Positions 6,907 to 12,094 of a DNA stretch of 12,901 nt are shown one piece after another. A model generated the notes under the pieces. It was not told where the DNA came from and did not search any database. It worked only from the letters and a program-made list of their open reading frames with translations. A program made the position numbers and the translations under genes. Source of the stretch: Actinomycetota bacterium (GTDB lineage Bacteria > Cyanobacteriota > Vampirovibrionia > Obscuribacterales > Obscuribacteraceae); NCBI GenBank assembly GCA_903970355.1, contig CAJCIF010000220.1, positions 1 to 12,901 on the forward strand, in the 5' to 3' direction. The number at the start of each line of letters is the position of its first letter. Within the stretch, counting starts at the first letter, position 1.

Positions 6907-7752
6907 ATGAAAATCTTCGATAGAAACAGGGTTGGAGCCGCCTTATTAAGTGCTTGTGGCGCCGTTCTATATCTATCCGCAATCGATGCGAGTGCCAAAA
7001 AAAGTGATGTCGGACCTGGGCAACCAAGGCTGTCCATACCTTCTCGAGATAACACTTTCGATCAAACACAATTTATCGAACCGAAAAACGTGCCCGATTT
7101 TCCGCAAACCTTTACACCAAACGACGCAGAATACAGCAATTCCGTGGTTTCTCAGCCGTCAGTAGGCACCCCTCTAAAAGCTGAGGCCGCATCGACCGTA
7201 TTGCCTTTGCAAACCCGATTAAAACTCGTGCTTGAAACCGGAGTTGATGCAAAGTCCAGTAAGCCTGGCGATATTTTTGAAGCGCACGTTCGTGATGACT
7301 TGTTTGTGGGGGCTAGCCTTTTATTGCCAAAGGGCAGTCTCGTACGCGGGCGTGTTGCGGAAGTGAATCGGGCAAAAATTATTAGCCGGGCCGCAAAAAT
7401 TGGGCTAAAGCTCGAACAAATTTGTACTCCGACCGGCGAAGTGATACCGCTGGATGCAGCTCTTGACTTTCGCAAGGGCGTATCAAATGCAAAAGGTCAA
7501 CTTGATCCTGGCACCAATTTTGGTACCAGAGTTGAATCGAGTATAAAAACTGTAACTGGTGGCAACTCCACTGGTGCCACCAAAGGTGCAATCGTTGCAG
7601 CAAACGTTGCGACTTTGGGAGCGCCAACCATTGCAACAGCTCTAGGCAGCTCAGCCATTGCTATCTTCCGCACCGGCGATAACGTAAGCCTCAGCCCCGG
7701 CCAAGAAATCGAAGTTCTGTTGACGAACGATCTCGGCTTACAAATAAACTAA
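6907..7752 (+). CDS. Exported protein with VirB10/TrbI-like domain
   Basis: 281 residues. A signal peptide covers about 1-30 (basic start, hydrophobic 'VGAALLSACGAVLYLSAI', likely cut after 'DASA'). A Pro/Asn/Gln-rich spacer follows (31-95). The folded part begins at about 99: 'LPLQTRLKLVLETGVDAK' and 'SKPGDIFEAHV', then 'LLLPKGSLVRGRVAEV' (138-153). This order (LP..T.l...L, kpGD.f.a, lPkGs.v.G.V) matches domains found in VirB10/TrbI-like and related exported beta-barrel proteins. A Gly/Ala/Thr-rich stretch at 215-252 may be a membrane-associated helix or a flexible hinge. The end, 'GDNVSLSPGQEIEVLLTNDL', is typical of the last strand of this fold. No other conjugation or type IV secretion gene is nearby, so an envelope role is likelier. 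The ATG at 6907 has GGTGAG at 6893-6898. Confidence 0.7.
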   Translation: MKIFDRNRVGAALLSACGAVLYLSAIDASAKKSDVGPGQPRLSIPSRDNTFDQTQFIEPKNVPDFPQTFTPNDAEYSNSVVSQPSVGTPLKAEAASTVLPLQTRLKLVLETGVDAKSSKPGDIFEAHVRDDLFVGASLLLPKGSLVRGRVAEVNRAKIISRAAKIGLKLEQICTPTGEVIPLDAALDFRKGVSNAKGQLDPGTNFGTRVESSIKTVTGGNSTGATKGAIVAANVATLGAPTIATALGSSAIAIFRTGDNVSLSPGQEIEVLLTNDLGLQIN

Positions 7753-7793
7753 CCGCCACTTTTCGCAATTTATCTGACCAATCAACCTCCGGC

Positions 7794-7878
7794 TGGTTGT
7801 CCTTTTTTCAACTTCAAATAGGTGCCCGAAGTCTTCCTAGAATTCGGACACCTATTGAAAAAAGTTTTTACGACAACT
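7794..7878. repeat. Hairpin repeat element, copy 1 (85 bases)
   Basis: It begins TGGTTGTCC and ends CGACAACT, so the ends are inverted (GTTGTC against GACAAC). Further in, TTTTTTCAA pairs with TTGAAAAAA and ATAGGTG with CACCTAT; CCGAA and TTCGG close a 12-base loop. The whole element can fold into one long interrupted hairpin. It matches copy 2 at 80 of 85 positions. It could be a MITE- or REP-like dispersed element, or a doubled terminator; only a genome-wide search can tell. Confidence 0.85.
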
Positions 7879-7923
7879 GGCGGCCTCGGTTTTGTGCGAT
7901 TTTCTGACAAATTTGGCGATCGA

Positions 7924-8008
7924 TGGTTGTCCTTTTTTCAACTTCAACTAGGTGACTGAAGTCTTCCTAGAATTCGGACACCTATTGAAAAAAGTTTTTG
8001 GGACAACT
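7924..8008. repeat. Hairpin repeat element, copy 2 (85 bases)
   Basis: Same length and orientation as copy 1, offset by 130 bases. The five differences fall in the left arm (three) and in the spacer before the right terminal arm (two). The left-arm change of CCGAA to CTGAA keeps pairing with TTCGG through a G-T pair, and the terminal GTTGTC/GACAAC arms are unchanged. This is compatible with selection for the fold. It ends one base before the long inverted repeat at 8010. Confidence 0.85.
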
Positions 8009-8009
8009 G

Positions 8010-8059
8010 CCCTTCTCACAAATGCGGTTTTTGTAAGAAAACCGCATTTGTGAGAAGGG
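8010..8059. repeat. Long perfect inverted repeat (22-bp stem)
   Basis: CCCTTCTCACAAATGCGGTT and two further T bases (8010-8031) are exactly complementary to 8038-8059 around the 6-base loop TGTAAG, whose outer T and G could add a wobble pair. It lies nine bases beyond the stop of the minus-strand TPR gene. It may act as a terminator for that gene, although no T-run follows the stem. As an RNA it would be very stable and could protect a 3' end. As DNA it could extrude as a cruciform. Confidence 0.9.
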
Positions 8060-8068
8060 TATTTAGGG

Positions 8069-8836
8069 TTAGGACTCTTTGATCTGAGAAGGGTCGATAT
8101 CCTCTTCGGGCATGAGCTTTTTCTTCATCTCGCCATTTTTCAAAGCATCACGAACGAGTTCTAGATTCTCGACGAATCTGCCGTTGGCAGGTTCGAGATT
8201 GGAAGCTTTACGGAACTCCTCCTCAGCTTCTTCCAGGTATTGTCCGCGTTGATAAATAACGCCGAGATTATTGTGCGCCCAAGCATTAGTTGGTTGAAGC
8301 TTGAGGCAAATATTCAGCTCGGTTACCGCTTCCTTCAGGCGTTCGCGGTCAATTAGCAAGTTGGCGAGATTGAAATGCGCATCGAACGAATTGAAATTCT
8401 CGTTGATGACCTTTCTGTATTGGTCCTCAGCTTCCGCAATACGTCCTTCCTGACGGAACAGGCTGCCTAGATTTATTCTTGCGCCTAAATAGTCAGGACG
8501 CCTGTTTAAAAGCCTCTTGTAGTGAACTATGGCTTCTTTTCGCCTGCCCTCAAGCTGGAAAATGATGGCTCCTTGATACCAGGCGTCGTATAAGTTGGGG
8601 TTCTCAATTAGAGCTTTATTAACTTCCTGGAGTGCTTCTTTGTACTTTTTGACAGCGGTCAGGCGCTTTGCCAGGTTCAAATGAATGGCGGGATCCAGAA
8701 CGCGTGCGTCCTGTTCGGCCTGGGCCCCAGGTATGGCAGAACAGGCAATCATTGCCGACATGATGGATATCGCAATGCTACGACGGAGAACTTCTTTGCA
8801 TCTCCCGTGACGCCCAGATATTCCGTCTTTGCCCAT
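8069..8836 (-). CDS. Exported tetratricopeptide-repeat protein
   Basis: 255 residues from the chosen start. A basic N-terminus and hydrophobic core (about 18-36) end in 'PGAQA', a good signal-peptidase site, giving a mature protein from about residue 41. Five consecutive TPRs follow at about 50-81, 84-117, 118-151, 152-185 and 186-219, with the expected spacing of Trp/Leu, Gly/Ala and Pro ('DAWYQGAIIFQLEGRRKEAI', 'DAHFNLANLLIDRERLKEAV', 'WAHNNLGVIYQRGQYLEEAE'). A charged tail ends in 'PSQIKES'. Such solenoids assemble protein complexes in the envelope. The ATG at 8836 is preferred because it places the signal peptide near the N-terminus and has GAGGA about ten bases upstream. In-frame upstream starts (ATG 8887, TTG 8947) would add a long N-terminal extension before it, and the TTG would overlap the start of the divergent kinase gene. 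Confidence 0.88.
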   Translation of the reverse strand: MGKDGISGRHGRCKEVLRRSIAISIMSAMIACSAIPGAQAEQDARVLDPAIHLNLAKRLTAVKKYKEALQEVNKALIENPNLYDAWYQGAIIFQLEGRRKEAIVHYKRLLNRRPDYLGARINLGSLFRQEGRIAEAEDQYRKVINENFNSFDAHFNLANLLIDRERLKEAVTELNICLKLQPTNAWAHNNLGVIYQRGQYLEEAEEEFRKASNLEPANGRFVENLELVRDALKNGEMKKKLMPEEDIDPSQIKES

Positions 8837-8868
8837 GTCTTTTGTTTCCTCGCACTGAGAGAGACTAT

Positions 8869-8874
8869 ATAATA
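8869..8874 (-). promoter_or_regulatory. Candidate -10 element for the TPR gene
   Basis: On the minus strand the AT-rich run contains TATTAT (8869-8874), overlapping TATAGT just downstream. It sits about 33 bases before the chosen ATG at 8836, downstream of the rejected starts at 8887 and 8947, and so supports the shorter protein. No good -35 hexamer is found at 16-18 bases. Confidence 0.3.
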
Positions 8875-8946
8875 ATCGGTAGTACATATTCACGATGGCA
8901 TTGCTCAGACGGTGCCGGGTTTTCCTATTGAGGGGCGCTTTCGCCA

Positions 8947-9603
8947 ATGAGGCTTTTTCAAAAACACGATTTTCCTGGCAGGCTCTTCGTAGTAGAAGGA
9001 GTAGATGGATCAGGAAAGTCTACTCAGTTAGACCTTTTACGAAATTGGCTTGAATCCAAAGGCAAAAGCGTAATTTTTACGGAATGGAATTCATCCAAAC
9101 TTATTTCGAAAACAATAAGGCAAGCTAAACGTTCCAACACCCTGATCCCAGTAACTTTTAGCATATTGCACGCCACAGACTTCGCCGATCGTCTGGAAAA
9201 CATTATCATCCCCGCCCTGAAAGCTGGTTTGATCGTTCTTGCCGATCGTTACTGTTTCACAGCATTTGCCCGCGACTTCGCTCGCGGTGTAGATAAAGAA
9301 TGGGTGCGTAATTTATACGGATTCGCTATACGTCCGGACGGCACATTTTATTTTCAGGTGCCTGTAGAGGTATCCCTGGAACGGATAAATAACAGCCGTA
9401 TGCCTGGGTTTTACGAGGCCGGTATGGATATAGGTTTGTCTAAAGACCCACGCGAATCATTTCAAATGTTCCAATCTGTCATCATTAATGAATACGACAA
9501 AATGGTGACAGAGTTCGATTTTCACACCATGCCTGCAACACGTCCCATTCACGAACAACAAATGATTTTTCGTGATAAGGTCGGGAAACTGCTAGGAATG
9601 TAA
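8947..9603 (+). CDS. Thymidylate-kinase-like P-loop protein, first paralog
   Basis: 218 residues, about the size of a bacterial dTMP kinase, which phosphorylates dTMP to dTDP with ATP. The P-loop is 'GVDGSGKST' (18-26). 'HATDFADRLENIIIPALKAG' (75-94) matches the TMPK helix with the nucleotide-binding ADR, and 'VLADRY' (97-102) is the DRY/DRx motif. Two family motifs are changed: the usual TREPGGT after strand 2 is 'TEWNSS' (45-50), and the usual residues after DRY are 'CFTAFARDFARG' (103-114). The substrate may therefore not be dTMP. A C-terminal helical region (165-218) has no known motif. The ATG at 8947 has AGGGG at 8931-8935. Divergent from the TPR gene with a gap of 110 bases, and 56 bases before its paralog, probably in one transcript. 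Function as a nucleoside monophosphate kinase is inferred. Confidence 0.82.
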   Translation: MRLFQKHDFPGRLFVVEGVDGSGKSTQLDLLRNWLESKGKSVIFTEWNSSKLISKTIRQAKRSNTLIPVTFSILHATDFADRLENIIIPALKAGLIVLADRYCFTAFARDFARGVDKEWVRNLYGFAIRPDGTFYFQVPVEVSLERINNSRMPGFYEAGMDIGLSKDPRESFQMFQSVIINEYDKMVTEFDFHTMPATRPIHEQQMIFRDKVGKLLGM

Positions 9604-9659
9604 TGTAAGACCACCTGGCACCATATTCGGTTCACCTTCAAGACAAAATAGCGACAAAA

Positions 9660-10385
9660 ATGGCAAAAGACCTCAAAGTACAAGACTCCAATAACAATAA
9701 AAAGAAACCGGCGCATCCTTATCCTGGAAAATTCATCGTCATTGAAGGAACGGATGGCGTAGGTCGCAGTACGCAAGCGGAATCTCTCAAAAATTGGCTT
9801 GCTATCGAAGGCTATGGTGTGGTCGTGACGGAATGGAAATCGTCCGAACTGATCTCCACCGTGATCGATAAAGCGAAATCAAAGAATGCGCTCAACACAA
9901 TTACCTTTTCCCTTCTCTATGCAACCGACCTGGCAGACCGTTTAAACAGTTTGATATTGCCGGCTTTAAAGGCCGGACTGATCGTAATTGCAGACCGCTA
10001 TTTCTACACGGCTCTCGCCCGCGATGTCGTCCGCGGTGCTGATCCTTCTTGGGTGCGCAAACTTTATGGGTTCGCAGTAGACCCGGATATGATCTTCTAT
10101 CTGAAGATGCCGCTCGAACCACTGTTGAGACGAATCATCACTACCCGCGGTGGTCTGGACTTCTATGAATCCGGCAGAGATATCGGCATGTCTACCGACC
10201 TTTATCAGTCGTTCAAGCTTTATCAATCACAAATATTGTTCGAGTACGAACACATGATGGAAGAATACAATTTCAAAGTCGTATCCGCAGACGATCCAAT
10301 TGACGTTGTGCAAAAAGTGCTGAGAGGCTCAGTAAGACAGCTTCTCGCTGAAGAAGCTGCAATTCAGCAATCTAAATCGATCTAG
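9660..10385 (+). CDS. Thymidylate-kinase-like P-loop protein, second paralog
   Basis: 241 residues, a tandem paralog of the preceding gene; roughly half the aligned residues are identical by eye. It adds a polar Lys/Asn-rich N-terminal extension of about 20 residues. The P-loop reads 'GTDGVGRST' (30-38), with Arg36 in place of the usual Walker A lysine (codon CGC at 9765-9767). 'TEWKSS' (57-62) again replaces TREPGGT, and 'IADRYFYTALARDVVRG' (110-126) repeats the altered DRY region. Later segments 'WVRKLYGFAVDPD' (131-143) and 'SGRDIGMSTD' (171-180) are shared with the first copy. From memory, related TMPK-like proteins in other bacteria also carry GRST, so the protein need not be dead. The two could form a heterodimer. 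No clear ribosome site precedes the ATG. The stop codon lies in the loop of a hairpin. Confidence 0.8.
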   Translation: MAKDLKVQDSNNNKKKPAHPYPGKFIVIEGTDGVGRSTQAESLKNWLAIEGYGVVVTEWKSSELISTVIDKAKSKNALNTITFSLLYATDLADRLNSLILPALKAGLIVIADRYFYTALARDVVRGADPSWVRKLYGFAVDPDMIFYLKMPLEPLLRRIITTRGGLDFYESGRDIGMSTDLYQSFKLYQSQILFEYEHMMEEYNFKVVSADDPIDVVQKVLRGSVRQLLAEEAAIQQSKSI

Positions 10386-10398
10386 AAATCGATTTAGA
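10371..10398. terminator. Perfect hairpin around the stop codon, possible terminator
   Basis: TCTAAATCGAT (10371-10381) is exactly complementary to ATCGATTTAGA (10388-10398), with the loop CTAGAA holding the TAG stop (10383-10385). The stem has 11 bp and is AT-rich. The sequence after it has only a short T-stretch, so termination may be partial. It sits between the kinase pair and the convergent dtd gene. Confidence 0.4.
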
Positions 10399-10422
10399 GA
10401 TCTATTTACGAACAGAGCGAAG

Positions 10423-10878
10423 CTATTTCTCTTTTGTATCCAGTATGAGCGTGACAGGACCATCATTAACAAGCGCAACTTTCATATCTGCGCCGAATTC
10501 ACCTGTTGATACAGGTAAAGAAAAACCTTTCAAAGTCTCGACATAATGTTCATAAAGACGCCGCCCTTCCTCTGGTTTTGCTGCACCGCTAAAACCGGGA
10601 CGCCTTCCGCTGCGCCAATCAGCAAGCAATGTAAATTGAGAGACAACAAGTATTGATCCGCCTACTTCAGTTACAGAACGATTCATTTTGCCTTGCTCAT
10701 CTTCAAATATTCGCAACTCGGCGGTTTTCTTTGCGAGGTACTGGCTTTCCGTTTCTGTATCGCCTTCAGCAACACCAAGGAGCACAAGAAGACCTGATTT
10801 ATTGCCATTAAGAGAGGAAACGATATTACCGTCGATGGTGACAGAGGCACTAGTAACTCGTTGTAAAACAGCGCGCAT
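10423..10878 (-). CDS. dtd: D-aminoacyl-tRNA deacylase
   Basis: 151 residues, the usual length for bacterial DTD. The enzyme removes D-amino acids (classically D-Tyr), and also glycine mischarged on tRNA-Ala, from tRNA in the cytoplasm, guarding translation. It begins 'MRAVLQRVTSASVTIDG', the family's standard N-terminus. The two signature motifs are intact: 'SQFTLLAD' (80-87) followed by 'GRRPGFSGAA' (91-100), and 'NDGPVTLIL' (138-146). The latter contains the Gly-cis-Pro pair (Gly140-Pro141) that selects against L-amino acids in the partner subunit of the dimer. The ATG at 10878 is the only reasonable start; its ribosome site is weak. Single gene, divergent from tRNA-fMet. Confidence 0.97.
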   Translation of the reverse strand: MRAVLQRVTSASVTIDGNIVSSLNGNKSGLLVLLGVAEGDTETESQYLAKKTAELRIFEDEQGKMNRSVTEVGGSILVVSQFTLLADWRSGRRPGFSGAAKPEEGRRLYEHYVETLKGFSLPVSTGEFGADMKVALVNDGPVTLILDTKEK

Positions 10879-10910
10879 TTAAATCTCAAGCAAAAGAAAT
10901 GAGGCTCGGA

Positions 10911-10969
10911 TGAATGTTAATAACTCAGTTAAGGCAACCAGTCCGATCGGCGATTTATGTTAACATTCA
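10911..10969. promoter_or_regulatory. Inverted repeat between dtd and tRNA-fMet with outward -35-like boxes
   Basis: TGAATGTTAA (10911-10920) and TTAACATTCA (10960-10969) are perfect inverted 10-mers with 39 bases between. Each arm presents TTAACA, a 5/6 match to the -35 box, facing outward: towards tRNA-fMet on the plus strand and towards dtd on the minus strand. On the plus strand TATGGT (10981-10986) follows at a short 15-base spacing. On the minus strand TCTTTT follows at 17. Both -10 matches are poor. A palindrome CCGATCGG lies in the spacer (10943-10950). Confidence 0.3.
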
Positions 10970-11036
10970 AACGGCGGCGGTATGGTTCCTCATCAATCGG
11001 ATCTGTACTGAAGCTAGGTGCCCGTCTCTAAAATGA

Positions 11037-11113
<77 letters not shown>

Positions 11114-11117
11114 TTTA

Positions 11118-11136
11118 TTAGCCAGATCCAGGCTAA
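11118..11136 (+). terminator. Small hairpin after the tRNA, weak terminator candidate
   Basis: TTAGCC (11118-11123) pairs with GGCTAA (11131-11136) around a 7-base loop, four bases after the tRNA CCA end. No T-run follows, so it may serve as a processing or pausing structure rather than a true terminator. Confidence 0.3.
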
Positions 11137-11298
11137 GGTTACTCGAATCGATGGACACCACGTCCGCCATCTAAAATCCATCTATTTTTAACCGAAAATT
11201 CCACAACTATTGGTGCTTCTTAATTTGGGGTAATTTCTAATTTCGGAGAAAACCCTTACATTTAACTGGCAACTGTCCTAGGAAGCGGTAGTCCTCAC

Positions 11299-11967
11299 AT
11301 GAATGTTCGAGCCTTTCTGAAGTTATCCACAGCAATTTTGGGCTGTGGCTTCATCTTCATGACTCAGCCATCCTCGGCACAAGTCGAGTTTGGTGAGGAA
11401 ACACGCCGTAATCCCTACACCGGTGAACCGGAAGGGCAAATGGTGGAAGGCTATAAGCCCGTCACGAACATGGACATTTTGGGCGGTGCTCATTCTTCCG
11501 AGGATGCACTCCTCTTCCAAGCCGAATATGCCATGCACTACGGCAACTACCAGGGTGCTCTAAGAGTAATCGAGCAGGCTTTGAAGAAAGACGACGATAA
11601 TGCCGACCTGCATGCCATCTACGCGCAGGCCCTCGAACAAAAATATAAGGCGGGTGAAAAGCGTGACCCGGCGCTCTTTAACAAGCTGATCAAGGAATGG
11701 CTCATCGTAATGCGCGACGAAAAGGGACCGGAAAAGGGTCTGTACGCTCATGGCTGGACGAGCCCTCTCGGCAAAAGCATGGGAGACGAAGATCATGCTC
11801 TTCTTGCTGCCACGCATTTGTATAAGCTGACGGGCTCCGTTCCTAGAAACGGTCAGACGGACAAGAATTACCTGAAGAAAGTACTACAGCCTTCTTCAGC
11901 CTCTGTATCCGCCAAACTGCTTAAGCGACCACCAGCAGCCGAAAGACCACCAATCATCGAAGACTAA
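11299..11967 (+). CDS. Small exported TPR-like protein
   Basis: 222 residues. The signal peptide is about 1-27 ('FLKLSTAILGCGFIFM', then a likely cut after 'PSSA'). A polar stretch 'NPYTGEPEGQMVEGYKPVTN' follows at 38-57. A TPR-like helical pair lies at about 67-115 ('ALLFQAEYAMHYGNYQGALR', 'VIEQALKKDDDNADLHAIYA'), with further helices to about 180 and a Pro/Lys-rich tail ('KRPPAAERPPIIED'). No enzyme motif is present; it is probably a periplasmic binding or scaffold protein. The start at 11299 is supported by the signal peptide. The AGGAAG upstream (from about 11280) lies rather far (about 13 bases), so initiation may be modest. It stands alone. Confidence 0.8.
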   Translation: MNVRAFLKLSTAILGCGFIFMTQPSSAQVEFGEETRRNPYTGEPEGQMVEGYKPVTNMDILGGAHSSEDALLFQAEYAMHYGNYQGALRVIEQALKKDDDNADLHAIYAQALEQKYKAGEKRDPALFNKLIKEWLIVMRDEKGPEKGLYAHGWTSPLGKSMGDEDHALLAATHLYKLTGSVPRNGQTDKNYLKKVLQPSSASVSAKLLKRPPAAERPPIIED

Positions 11968-12037
11968 TTGTCATTTTTGTGTTCGTATTTCCAGCATAAG
12001 AACCCTTGCGTTGTCAAGCGCAATCGGCTACTCTAGC

Positions 12038-12066
12038 TTAACCCGCTACCCGGTCGGGTATATAAA
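12038..12066 (+). promoter_or_regulatory. Candidate promoter with palindrome in the spacer
   Basis: TTAACC (12038-12043, 4/6) and TATAAA (12061-12066, 5/6) are 17 bases apart. The spacer holds the perfect palindrome TACCCG-GT-CGGGTA (12047-12060), which touches the -10 box and looks like an operator for a dimeric regulator. Transcription would start near 12073, giving a leader of about 22 bases that contains the AGGGGG ribosome site. Confidence 0.45.
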
Positions 12067-12094
12067 CACTCGTCTACTCTAGGGGGACACCGTC

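Larger units (their letters stand above)
7753..8068. other. Gene-free region with hairpin repeats
   Basis: About 316 bases between two convergent stops with no credible reading frame. It holds two near-identical 85-base hairpin elements and one long inverted repeat, listed separately. The similarity between the two elements continues leftward at lower identity (7765-7793 against 7896-7923, both containing a GC[A/G]ATTT..CTGAC.AAT pattern). The whole unit may therefore be a diverged tandem duplication of about 130 bases. Confidence 0.8.

Noticed and set aside
7794..8008. CRISPR-like array
   Set aside because: There are only two units of 85 bases with a 45-base gap, the units are themselves hairpins far longer than CRISPR repeats, and no cas gene is present.
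8837..8947. Longer form of the exported TPR protein starting at TTG 8947 or ATG 8887
   Set aside because: It would bury the signal peptide behind 17 to 37 extra residues. The promoter-like TATTAT lies inside this stretch, and the ATG at 8836 has GAGGA upstream.
8947..9603. Polyphosphate kinase 2 as an alternative name for the kinases
   Set aside because: PPK2 also has a P-loop, but the ADR helix, the DRY motif and the length fit the thymidylate kinase family better. I see no PPK2-specific motif.
12001..12030. Hairpin TTGCG...CGCAA as a terminator for the gene ending at 11967
   Set aside because: The stem is only five base pairs and no T-run follows, so it is close to what chance would give.
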